Assembly: GCA_021852135.1 (NCBI GenBank)
Contig: JAJZOB010000035.1
Span: 1 to 8,594 of the forward strand
Source: Nanobdellota archaeon
Lineage (GTDB): Archaea; Nanoarchaeota; Nanoarchaeia; Parvarchaeales; Parvarchaeaceae
DNA length: 8,594 bases
Reading direction: 5' to 3'
Below, one piece after another: positions 1 to 5,905 of this stretch. The first letter of the stretch is position 1; each line of letters starts with the position of its first letter. A model generated the notes under the pieces. It had not been told where the DNA came from. It saw only the letters and a list, made by a program, of their open reading frames with translations, and did not search any database. A program made the translations under genes and the position numbers.

Positions 1-1028
1 GTTGTACATGTAGTAGATGCTGAAAATGAGATTGAGGTAGTAGTACCTGCTTCTGCTGATCCTGAAGATGGGCTTGGAGTGTATGTTGTTGTACAGTCTG
101 GTGAAGCTGATGAATTTGTAAGAGTCTTAACTAAATAGGTATAAGTAGGGATACTTGATCCACTGATAGTATTTTGAAAAGAGATAGAAGAAGTTATGGA
201 ATGGTCTTCTGTGCCATCATAAGTCACATACCAAGTATAGCCGGAAGGAAGGTGGCTTTCTTCAAAAGTTGATAATAGAACTGACGGGGGGGTTACTCTT
301 TCATAATAAGTTACGTTAAATATTTCTGAGGAATTGGAATGAGCTGTGACTTTATATAAGCCAGCTGGAAGTGTTTTCAAGTAAGTTGCCTTCCCTTTTG
401 TAAGAGGTACTACTTCTGTTCCATTGATATATATGGAAACGTAATAGTCGTTTGTAGGTGCAATTACTGTGAAATTCGATTGAGTATTACTTGCTACTGA
501 GTTATTTGCATTGATTACTCCATTTAGGTATGATATTAATGGAGGGTGGAGGGTTACAATACCTAAAATCTCTGTTTCGCAGGTTCCGCCTGCGGAGTAT
601 TTTATTCCGTCTATGGAAACAGTGCTTCCAGAAGTGTTGCCTATAATAACTGTGTTAATCTCTGCATTTATAATTGTTAAATCTTCTGAAAATGAATTTA
701 TGCCTGCAGTATAATTCCCTATACGTGATAAGGAAGAAGGGTTGCTTTGGACGGTGTTGCTTGCAAATACGTTATAAATAAGCCCAGGGCTTCCTTCTGA
801 AACTGTTATTTTAAAAGTGTTTTGTTTAGAGTTAGTGCTTATATTCGTTACATTAGCATTGCATGCTACTGGCGAGCCGCTTCCTCCCGCTATTAAACCA
901 GATGGTAAAATTGCAAAATGGAATACTGAGCTTGTTATTACTACTCCTATAACAAAAAAGGCGATTAGCAGTATAATAACTATAAAATAATCAACTGCAC
1001 TTGTACCGTTTATTTTGTTACTATGCAT
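1..1028 (-). CDS. Large repeat-type surface protein with class III-like signal (partial, runs off left edge)
   Basis: The minus-strand frame stays open from an ATG at 1028 to position 1, giving about 342 visible residues with no stop, so the C-terminus lies outside the window. The N-terminus has a short polar stretch, then NGTSAVDYF and a hydrophobic helix (about residues 14-33). This resembles archaeal class III prepilin signals: possible cut after G8, acidic D13 at +5. The ectodomain is Ser/Thr/Asn-rich with many N-glycosylation sequons. It contains a PEGA-like beta segment (KGKATYLKTLPAGLYKVTAH) and, encoded near 211-270, a module with LPSGYTWYVTYDG that matches the LPSGTxW repeats of Thermoplasmata and ARMAN surface/thermopsin-type proteins. 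The start overlaps the end of the upstream 492-aa gene by 19 bp. A GGAGGA lies about 14 nt before the ATG, a rather long spacing. Role is inferred: adhesin or pilus-associated surface protein. Confidence 0.8.
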   Translation of the reverse strand, partial: MHSNKINGTSAVDYFIVIILLIAFFVIGVVITSSVFHFAILPSGLIAGGSGSPVACNANVTNISTNSKQNTFKITVSEGSPGLIYNVFASNTVQSNPSSLSRIGNYTAGINSFSEDLTIINAEINTVIIGNTSGSTVSIDGIKYSAGGTCETEILGIVTLHPPLISYLNGVINANNSVASNTQSNFTVIAPTNDYYVSIYINGTEVVPLTKGKATYLKTLPAGLYKVTAHSNSSEIFNVTYYERVTPPSVLLSTFEESHLPSGYTWYVTYDGTEDHSITSSISFQNTISGSSIPTYTYLVKTLTNSSASPDCTTTYTPSPSSGSAEAGTTTSISFSASTTCT

Positions 1029-2488
1029 ATATAAATAAGATTCCTCCCTAGAAAATCAGGTTTTGATATTCCTATCTCTTGTGGTAAAGACGAAAAGTAA
1101 GAAAATAATGATTGAGCACATTGTCCTATACCACTAGCGGCAAAGGTAGCCTCAGAAAGTTTTTCAGTGTAAAGAAGGGCATTTGGGGCCACATCATTTT
1201 TACACACCACGTTGTTGGAGCATTCCGCTGATCCAAATCCTGCAAGCGTTGCACCAACTACCAGTCCAGGATTTGATGGTGAAAGAAGCTTCGCGCCTAC
1301 GCCAGATAAAATTGCTCTTGAGCACTCATACTCTATACCGGCGCTAGGATAGTTGTTAAGAAATGTTGCAGGTTCGCATTCACTTGGCAGGCTTATTGAG
1401 CTTGGAGGGAATCTTGTACCAACAAGCGAATTTAAGTATACCATATATACCTGAGCTTTATTTATCGATTTGCTACTGTTCGGAAGCACAAACCCGCTAC
1501 TACTTGAATTGCTCACGTTTTTATAACTGAATATGACGTTGTCACCGGGCTTTAAATAATCTGCGTATGATTCATTTATTATAGATGTGCTTTTTACAGG
1601 TTCAGTCAAAACACACGAAGAAGGAGATTCGTATGAATTTGTCGTACTATCATATCCTACAGTGCAGTTATTCCCGTTGCAGAAATTAGTGTAAAGGTCT
1701 GTACATGAAGCAGTATTACCACTAATCGTTGAACATGTGTCTAAAGTAGTATTAAAGGAGCAACCCTGCGATGTTTCACATAAGTAACTAGATAGGTTCA
1801 TTGCAGCTGTCGGCGGTTTAGTCCCATTCAGAGGTATATATCTTATTGTGTTATATCCTTGTGTAAATGGCTGATAACCTGGTTGGCTCTTGCAGTTGAA
1901 ATAGTTTAATGAAAGCGCATCGCATAAACTTGGGTCACTTAAATCACACGAATATCCATTTAGATTTGAATTTGTTAATGGATCAGAGCAGGATTGAACA
2001 GCAGTATGATTAAGACAGCTTACTTCTGTTGTATAAGCATTGGTTCCAAGGTAATTTGTAAGGTTATTTATGGTTATATTTCGGTTTATATTAACATCAA
2101 CAACAGAGCACATCGCAGGAGAATTTGTAAGTACGGTTAGCCCTTGATTTGCGCCATACTGGTTCCAGCAACTAGTTAGGTCATTAGCTACTGTTGAAAA
2201 TACTTGCGAAGGCTGAGAGCCTGGTCCGTATCCTGCAGTTGCGGTCGTACATCCAAAAAGTGGTGGTGATATACCAAGCGTTTTAAGCGTGCTGCTTAGG
2301 CAGAACAACTTTGACACGCATAGTCCATTGTAATAAAAATTGGTAAATTCAGAGCTTACATAACAGATACTGCTGTTTGAAAGATTCACTCCAACCAATA
2401 GAAGATAACCTGCTATAGCAACTATGACTATTATGAATATTACTGCCAAAACTATGAATATAAAGCTCTCTCCAGGTGTCTCTGCCAT
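1010..2488 (-). CDS. Cys-rich, N-glycosylated membrane-anchored protein, 492 aa
   Basis: I do not recognise the family. The protein begins with MAETPGES and one strong hydrophobic helix (about residues 9-33). A roughly 455-residue ectodomain follows with 24 cysteines and more than ten NxS/T sequons, and no further obvious membrane span. The even cysteine count and sequons point to an exported, disulfide-bonded, glycosylated domain. The segment before the helix could be a prepilin-like signal (G6|E7) or simply a signal anchor. The extreme C-terminus, RNLIYICIVTK, resembles that of the neighbouring 296-aa protein (SRVFICIPNQ), so the two may be distant paralogs. The gene follows the 296-aa gene after a 61-bp gap that holds an AT-rich box, and it overlaps the downstream surface-protein gene by 19 bp. 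Surface-complex component is inference. Confidence 0.85.
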   Translation of the reverse strand: MAETPGESFIFIVLAVIFIIVIVAIAGYLLLVGVNLSNSSICYVSSEFTNFYYNGLCVSKLFCLSSTLKTLGISPPLFGCTTATAGYGPGSQPSQVFSTVANDLTSCWNQYGANQGLTVLTNSPAMCSVVDVNINRNITINNLTNYLGTNAYTTEVSCLNHTAVQSCSDPLTNSNLNGYSCDLSDPSLCDALSLNYFNCKSQPGYQPFTQGYNTIRYIPLNGTKPPTAAMNLSSYLCETSQGCSFNTTLDTCSTISGNTASCTDLYTNFCNGNNCTVGYDSTTNSYESPSSCVLTEPVKSTSIINESYADYLKPGDNVIFSYKNVSNSSSSGFVLPNSSKSINKAQVYMVYLNSLVGTRFPPSSISLPSECEPATFLNNYPSAGIEYECSRAILSGVGAKLLSPSNPGLVVGATLAGFGSAECSNNVVCKNDVAPNALLYTEKLSEATFAASGIGQCAQSLFSYFSSLPQEIGISKPDFLGRNLIYICIVTK

Positions 2489-2510
2489 TAATTAAGTAGT
2501 GTTTTCATTC

Positions 2511-2522
2511 AATAAATTAATA
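2511..2522 (-). promoter_or_regulatory. Putative TATA box for the 492-aa gene
   Basis: An AT-only stretch (minus strand ATTAATTTATT) lies 23-34 nt before the ATG at 2488, in a 61-bp gap. This spacing would give a leaderless mRNA. A second AT-rich tract at about 2532-2548 is an alternative. The gene may instead be read through from upstream. Confidence 0.35.
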
Positions 2523-2549
2523 TCCAATTCATTTTTTAATATAATTTAA

Positions 2550-3440
2550 TTATTGGTTTGGTATGCATATAAATACCCTGCTTTGACTGTATATCATGTA
2601 GTTGCTTAACTTTCCACATAGGGGCACATAATAGTTGCAGCCGCTGTTTTCATTTATTACGTTTAAAGACGGGTTGCCGTTGCTAAGAGAACTTATAGTT
2701 TCCCTGCTTTGATTTGCTGTTTCGTTTGAATAAGTGCATACTGATAAATCATTGATTATAGGTTGTTGGTACTGTGCGGTGTATCTACATTGGTCAATGA
2801 AGCTTATCTCACAGTTTTTTATTCCATTTGAAGGATATCCAAAATAGGTTATAGTATAGCTGGAATTTGAGAGTTTATCTGCTGGCTTTATATATGTCGC
2901 ATTGCCATCACTTCCGTTCGTTATAAAGACAACTTGCAATGGATATCTGCCATTATAATTGCTGTCAATATAACTTATTATTGCGGAATAGTTTATATTC
3001 TTGCTTTGACTTATCAAAGATCCTTTATAACAGTTGAATATTTGATCTATATTTTTTGCCGAAATAATCTGTGAACCTATACCTGCGTTTCCACCAGAAA
3101 ACAAGCTGAAACATGATGATGCTTGAGTATAAAATGAGGAGGCAAAACTAGCTGTTGATTTTTCATTAATGTTTGCAGTCTGAAGACAGTCTTTTTGGAC
3201 CTGTGCCGATTGTGTGGGATTTATAAGTACGTTTGAAAAGCCGAAGAAAGACGTTACGCTTGTAAATGGCGACAAAAAACTGTTTACAATTTTATACTGT
3301 GTAAACGCAGTAAAGCAGTTGATCCCAAAGCTTAGCGTGCCAAAAGACATTATTATAGAAAAAGAAACAACTGTTAGTATTATCCCAGCTATTATAACAA
3401 ATATAACAAACACTATCGTAAGGAGTATTCCTTCTTCCAT
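2550..3440 (-). CDS. Cys-rich membrane-anchored protein, 296 aa
   Basis: Family not recognised. The N-terminus, MEEG, leads directly into a long hydrophobic helix (about residues 5-31). The rest is an ectodomain rich in Ser, Asn and Tyr with ten cysteines and several NxS/T sequons. It ends with SRVFICIPNQ, close to the end of the 492-aa protein, and both have the same plan (short polar head, one helix, Cys-rich domain). Paralogy is therefore likely but not proven. The ATG directly follows the stop codon of the 53-aa gene. A good Shine-Dalgarno (GGTGGAGGT, about 3447-3455) sits six bases upstream inside that gene, which fixes this start and indicates co-translation. Topology suggests an outside-facing component of a cell-surface assembly; the exact role is unknown. 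Confidence 0.85.
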   Translation of the reverse strand: MEEGILLTIVFVIFVIIAGIILTVVSFSIIMSFGTLSFGINCFTAFTQYKIVNSFLSPFTSVTSFFGFSNVLINPTQSAQVQKDCLQTANINEKSTASFASSFYTQASSCFSLFSGGNAGIGSQIISAKNIDQIFNCYKGSLISQSKNINYSAIISYIDSNYNGRYPLQVVFITNGSDGNATYIKPADKLSNSSYTITYFGYPSNGIKNCEISFIDQCRYTAQYQQPIINDLSVCTYSNETANQSRETISSLSNGNPSLNVINENSGCNYYVPLCGKLSNYMIYSQSRVFICIPNQ

Positions 3441-3602
3441 TTAGGAACCTCCACCGAGAAGATTTCCAAAATAAGAAAATGGAGAGCTGCTGTGAGAGCT
3501 GGCGTAAAAGAGAATTACTATTAATCCTATGACTGCAAGGGCGGTTACTATAACTAGTATTATCCAGATAAGACGCCATTCTACACTTCCTTTTTTATTC
3601 AT
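3441..3602 (-). CDS. Small single-helix membrane protein, 53 aa, pilin-like head
   Basis: This short frame fills the gap between two larger genes. It reads MNKKGSVEWR, then a hydrophobic helix (about residues 11-33), then a Ser-rich tail ending NLLGGGS. The KKG|SVE head resembles a prepilin-peptidase site (basic residues, Gly, then an acidic residue near +3 before the helix), although the classical acidic residue is at +5. Its ATG is one base after the TGA of the 169-aa gene, and its TAA directly abuts the ATG of the 296-aa gene, whose Shine-Dalgarno is embedded in the GGGS codons. This spacing argues strongly that it is a real operon member. A longer overlapping frame at 3292-3579 lacks these signs. 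Function unknown: minor pilin-like subunit or membrane adaptor. Confidence 0.75.
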   Translation of the reverse strand: MNKKGSVEWRLIWIILVIVTALAVIGLIVILFYASSHSSSPFSYFGNLLGGGS

Positions 3603-3603
3603 A

Positions 3604-4113
3604 TCATTGACCTATACATGCTGGACAATAAGGTCCATCTCCTGATATACACGCCGTAACGTTTATTGCGCAATTTTGTATATCTGTAGCGTTGTTTGCA
3701 ACTATAGTGCTTTCAGAGCAGCTGAACAGATCAGCAGTATTTGTGGGAGAAATGGTACTACACGAATTGGTTATGTTAGCAGGAGGACTTGTTATGCAGT
3801 TCTGTACTGCTGATTCGCTTCCCTGGCCGTTTGTCCAAAGTTGATAGTAACACCAATGTCTTATGCAGGTCTGCTGTGCGGTAGCCGCATTATAACATGC
3901 ATTCTCATCATAACATCTGAATAATGAAGTGCCCTCCATTCTGTTTGCATACCCATATTCTGCGCTGGTAAACTGGTTTTGCAGCAGAGCGGTTGAAGAA
4001 TCACAGCCTATAGGAAAAATTGATGAATAATTATTGTAGAAAAGGAAAAACATTGTAAGAGCTATGATTATTCCGACAAGCACTTCAAAGAAAAGAAATT
4101 GTTCAACATCCAT
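3604..4113 (-). CDS. Cys-rich membrane-anchored protein, 169 aa; first gene of the cluster
   Basis: Family not recognised. MDVEQ is followed by a hydrophobic helix (about residues 6-27), then a compact ectodomain of about 140 residues with twelve cysteines. These include a C-x4-C pair near residue 70, C-x4-C in TCIRHWC, and a terminal CPAC. High even cysteine content and sequons such as NNAT and NITN suggest an exported disulfide-rich domain. The terminal CxxC could be redox-active, but there is no thioredoxin-like context. It is the first gene of the tightly packed minus-strand cluster. A TATA-like box lies 19-29 nt before the ATG, consistent with a leaderless transcript, and an IS605-like element ends only about 10 bp upstream of that box. 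Confidence 0.85.
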   Translation of the reverse strand: MDVEQFLFFEVLVGIIIALTMFFLFYNNYSSIFPIGCDSSTALLQNQFTSAEYGYANRMEGTSLFRCYDENACYNAATAQQTCIRHWCYYQLWTNGQGSESAVQNCITSPPANITNSCSTISPTNTADLFSCSESTIVANNATDIQNCAINVTACISGDGPYCPACIGQ

Positions 4114-4131
4114 TTGATTCTTAGCCAGTAT

Positions 4132-4142
4132 TAATTTAAATC
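4132..4142 (-). promoter_or_regulatory. Putative TATA box for the Cys-rich surface-protein cluster
   Basis: Minus-strand GATTTAAATTA lies 19-29 nt upstream of the ATG at 4113, the normal position of an archaeal TATA box for a leaderless transcript. The left end of the IS605-like element begins about ten bases further upstream, so the insertion has replaced whatever lay beyond the core promoter. Confidence 0.5.
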
Positions 4143-4150
4143 ATTTTTAT

Positions 4151-4497
4151 CAAAGGTGAGCGGGAAAACCCATGCTCTTTAGAGGTGGGATGAAAGCGAA
4201 CTGAAAGAATGGAAAACTATAAAGGGATGGAAGGCGTATCAACAGCATCAATAATGAAGTCTATCCTGAAAAAGAATAGACCGATGCTTAAGATAAAAGG
4301 TTGTTGACTAAACGTAAAATCTTAAAAAGGTTAGTCGAAATATCAATCAAATACTTCTCAAAAAGAAGTTACCCTCGGACAGAGGGGAAGTCAAGCCCGT
4401 CGAGAATCTGACCTATACACTGCAGGAAACTGCATGCAAGTCGTGTCTGTGAAGCAGGAACCGGAAGCCCATGAATTCATTCAGGGGAGGATGTCAC
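4151..4497 (+). mobile_element. Transposase-less IS200/IS605 (IS1341)-like element, MITE/PATE type
   Basis: The left part has GGGAAAACCC, then a hairpin at 4169-4189 (CCCA..CTC-TTTA-GAG..TGGG), then ATGAAAGCG, the look of an IS200/IS605 left end. The right part has GTGAAGCAGGAA, then a hairpin at 4468-4486 (CCC-a-TGAA, loop TTCA, TTCA-GGG), then GGAGGATGTCAC. This is the usual right end that follows tnpB genes. One frame over the right end reads SRVCEAGTGSP and another reads SVKQEP; both resemble TnpB tails. No TnpA or TnpB gene fits inside, so this is a non-autonomous or internally deleted copy. TTTAT at 4146-4150 may be the target/TAM sequence; such elements make no target duplication, so the ends are approximate. 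It sits between the L15e gene end and the promoter of the 169-aa gene. Confidence 0.65.
4304..4497 (+). ncRNA. Possible omega-RNA-like structured RNA within the element
   Basis: The right half of the element can fold into consecutive hairpins. These are TTGACTAA/TTAGTCGA (4304-4338), ACTTCT/AGAAGT (4353-4369), CCCTC/GAGGG (4372-4386), GTCA/TGAC (4390-4412), TGCAG-GAAA-CTGCA with a GNRA tetraloop (4421-4434), and the end hairpin (4468-4486). In IS605/IS1341 elements this is where the omega RNA that guides TnpB is made, its guide lying just past the right end (here from about 4498). Transcription is not shown; the call rests on position and fold. Without a local TnpB it could only work with a protein supplied in trans, or be a dead remnant. 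Confidence 0.4.
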
Positions 4498-4512
4498 AAA
4501 AGATTAACATAG

Positions 4513-4519
4513 AAAAAAA
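4513..4519 (-). terminator. T7 run downstream of L15e
   Basis: On the minus strand seven consecutive T residues occur about 45 nt after the L15e stop codon, followed by more T-rich sequence. Archaeal RNA polymerase terminates at such oligo-T tracts, so L15e transcription probably ends before entering the IS605-like element. Confidence 0.35.
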
Positions 4520-4562
4520 TCCACAATGTTCTACAAAAGATAAAGTAGTTTTAACAAATATT

Positions 4563-4973
4563 TTATTTACCTTTTTTATTGTCTACCATTATTACTTCAA
4601 ACCACTTGTTCTTTCCGTCTTCTATTATGAAATAAGATCCGATGACCTTCATGTTTTTGTACACTTTTAAAGCTCTGTTCCTTGCTATGCCCTCCTTGCT
4701 TATCGATAGTTTATAGTATAATCCGCTTTTACTCGGTCTTCTTGCATGGTTTGCTCTTGGTCTCCTGAAATCTCCTTTGCTTACTCTGACTCTTACGATT
4801 ATGTATCCTTGTTTTGCCTTATACCCTATCGTCTTGGCCTTTGCAAGTTTTGTCGGCCTTTCTATTCTTTGCAGTATAGGTTGATTTCTTACCTCCTGCA
4901 AGATTTCCTTTTTTCTTTCATCGTTCTTGTACAATGCCATTTCATTTGCATGTATGTATTTATATGATCCCAT
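4563..4973 (-). CDS. rpl15e: 50S ribosomal protein L15e, short form (136 aa)
   Basis: L15e is an archaeal/eukaryotic protein of the large ribosomal subunit that binds 23S rRNA. Recognisable family blocks occur in order: an N-terminal YKYI helix, a region ending in RIERPTKL (about residues 36-43), GYKAKQGYIIVRVRV (about 50-64), a basic RRPRANHARRPSKSG (about 70-84), and GSYFIIEDGKNKWFEVIMVD near the end. Family members are usually about 190 residues; this one stops right after EVIMVD with NKKGK. It lacks the C-terminal tail of roughly 50-55 residues that contains the conserved HRGR-x-FRGLT-type region. Translating past the stop in all frames does not recover that tail. The truncation may be a lineage trait or a deletion linked to the neighbouring element. 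A TATA-like box lies about 27 nt before the start, so the mRNA is probably leaderless. Confidence 0.9.
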   Translation of the reverse strand: MGSYKYIHANEMALYKNDERKKEILQEVRNQPILQRIERPTKLAKAKTIGYKAKQGYIIVRVRVSKGDFRRPRANHARRPSKSGLYYKLSISKEGIARNRALKVYKNMKVIGSYFIIEDGKNKWFEVIMVDNKKGK

Positions 4974-4995
4974 AAGGGATAAATTAAAATCTGTA

Positions 4996-5005
4996 AGTAT
5001 AAATA
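4996..5005 (-). promoter_or_regulatory. Putative TATA box for L15e
   Basis: Minus-strand TATTTATACTT is centred about 27 nt before the ATG at 4973, fitting a leaderless transcript. It lies just after the end of the upstream pilin-like gene, so L15e probably has its own promoter. Confidence 0.5.
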
Positions 5006-5018
5006 TCTAACTCTATCT

Positions 5019-5456
5019 TCAATTGATTATGCTCCCACTAGATGCTATCACAGGAGAAGAGGAAATATTCTTAGGTGTATAATATATAAAGCCGTTTCCG
5101 GTGAACGAACTTCCAAGCGACACAGCGGTTAAATTGCATTCGCTGTACTCCAAAGCAGGAATATACGTTTTTGAACACACAAAATTTGTATAGTTAGTAC
5201 CAGATATTACTATGGATATGCCGTCTATATTCACATTTTCATTTAATAGATTCTGGAATTCTATGTAGAAGAGGGATTTTGACGAAATATACCCTTGTTG
5301 TACTATTCTGAAGCCAGGAAATCCCGAATAGCTAGACTGGGTTGTGCCCCCTGTCAAGCTGGGGAAAAAAGTAAATATTATATAAAATATTGATCCTATT
5401 ACTATTATCGCTAAGCTGTAGATTGCGATCATTTCAAGAGATTGCTGACCTTTCAT
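5019..5456 (-). CDS. Type IV pilin-like protein with class III signal, 145 aa
   Basis: The N-terminus MKGQQSLEMI is a classic archaeal class III (type IV prepilin) signal. The predicted cut lies between G3 and Q4, leaving Q-Q-S-L-E with the conserved Glu (E8) at +5, followed by a hydrophobic helix (about residues 9-30) that would form the filament core. Such proteins are processed by an archaeal prepilin peptidase (EppA/PibD family) and assembled outside the membrane. The remaining 115 residues form a small beta-rich, Ser/Asn-rich domain with two cysteines (C94 and C107 approximately) and sequons NYTN and NLTA. Size is typical of archaeal minor pilins. It is transcribed alone, with a TATA-like box about 23 nt upstream. 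Pilus, adhesin or archaellum-like role cannot be told apart here. Confidence 0.88.
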   Translation of the reverse strand: MKGQQSLEMIAIYSLAIIVIGSIFYIIFTFFPSLTGGTTQSSYSGFPGFRIVQQGYISSKSLFYIEFQNLLNENVNIDGISIVISGTNYTNFVCSKTYIPALEYSECNLTAVSLGSSFTGNGFIYYTPKNISSSPVIASSGSIIN

Positions 5457-5472
5457 ATCCTTTTTTATGAAT

Positions 5473-5484
5473 TTTTAAAATATA
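5473..5484 (-). promoter_or_regulatory. Putative TATA box for the pilin-like gene
   Basis: Minus-strand TTATATTTTAAA is centred about 23 nt before the ATG at 5456. A weak AAGGAT directly before the start could act as a short Shine-Dalgarno, but the spacing favours a leaderless or nearly leaderless mRNA. Confidence 0.45.
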
Positions 5485-5586
5485 AGTATACTTTTATAAA
5501 CAGAGGAAAGCGCATTTAAAAATTGTTAAATCAAGGTTACATATTAGTATATAAAACCATAGAACTGTAGATAAAAGGGCGGCAAA

Positions 5587-5658
5587 AGCCTTGGGTGGGT
5601 TTCGAACCCACAACCTCCTGCTTACGAAGCAGATGCTCTGCCATTGAGCTACCAAGGC
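5587..5658 (-). tRNA. tRNA-Thr (anticodon CGT)
   Basis: The minus strand folds into a complete 72-nt cloverleaf. It has a perfect 7-bp acceptor stem (GCCTTGG/CCAAGGC), T8-A9, a 4-bp D stem (GCTC/GAGC) with GG in the loop, and an anticodon stem TCTGC/GCAGG. The loop TTCGTAA gives anticodon CGT (plus-strand acg at 5624-5626). The variable loop is AGGTT and the T arm is GTGGG-TTCGAAA-CCCAC. It would read the Thr codon ACG. G1-C72, C2-G71 and anticodon bases G35-U36 match known Thr identity elements; the discriminator is U. CCA is not encoded and there is no intron. A TATA-like box precedes it by 27 nt, and T-rich sequence (TTTTGCC, CCCTTTT) follows as a probable termination region. Confidence 0.95.
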
Positions 5659-5905
5659 ATAATATTAAGAATTGGCCCGTATAATAAAAGTATTTAATGC
5701 ACTATAAAACTATTATTTATTATTAAATAGTAAAGTATAATAATATTTAACTTTATATAGATTCCTTTTAAATAGGACAAAAATCAAAGTAGGATCTCAG
5801 CCAATGTAGACAAGCAGCCAAAGAATGGTATTTACAACCCAAGAAAAATATAAATAAGGGGTATTGGTGTATCATTTAGGGGATAAGATTTTGGAGGCTA
5901 CAAAA
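5659..5905. other. AT-rich spacer without a supported gene
   Basis: These 247 bases between the tRNA and the zinc-ribbon gene are strongly AT-rich. Apart from the tRNA promoter at the left, I see TATA-like strings on the plus strand (CTTTATATAG at 5751-5760, TTTTAAATAGG near 5767, AAAAATATAAATAAGG near 5844). There is also a more balanced-composition stretch at about 5780-5835. This could hold a small RNA, but there is no C/D box pair, no clear H/ACA hairpin and no convincing reading frame. Minus-strand T-runs near 5775 and 5845 could end the ParA/zinc-ribbon transcript. Confidence 0.4.
5680..5690 (-). promoter_or_regulatory. TATA box for tRNA-Thr
   Basis: Minus-strand CTTTTATTATA is centred about 27 nt upstream of the first tRNA base at 5658, the standard archaeal stable-RNA promoter position. 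Confidence 0.5.

Noticed and set aside
511..714. Plus-strand 67-aa frame
   Set aside because: Antisense to the open surface-protein frame, which has signal, repeats and sequons; no promoter or family match.
3214..3444. Plus-strand 76-aa frame
   Set aside because: Antisense to the N-terminal helix region of the 296-aa protein; the apparent hydrophobicity is a mirror effect.
3292..3579. Minus-strand 95-aa frame overlapping the 53-aa and 296-aa genes
   Set aside because: It overlaps two better-supported genes in another frame, lacks a hydrophobic pattern that makes sense, and has no start signal.
4209..4306. Small plus-strand frame (MENYKGMEG...) inside the element
   Set aside because: About 30 residues, no recognisable domain, no ribosome binding site or TATA box at the right spacing, and stops in all frames around it.
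4142..4500. RNase P RNA, SRP RNA or a group II intron
   Set aside because: GAGGGGAAGTC and CCGGAAG recall RNase P and SRP motifs, and GTGAGCG recalls an intron 5' end. The partner motifs (RNase P ACAGAA/GGCTTA region, SRP helix 8 order, intron domain V) are absent, while both ends fit IS605-type termini.
4434..4670. Plus-strand 78-aa frame starting MQVVSVKQEP
   Set aside because: The first ~20 residues resemble a TnpB tail read through the element's right end, but the remainder is antisense to the L15e gene. It is a relic reading, not a gene.
4746..4967. Plus-strand 73-aa frame over L15e
   Set aside because: Antisense to a clearly recognised ribosomal protein gene.
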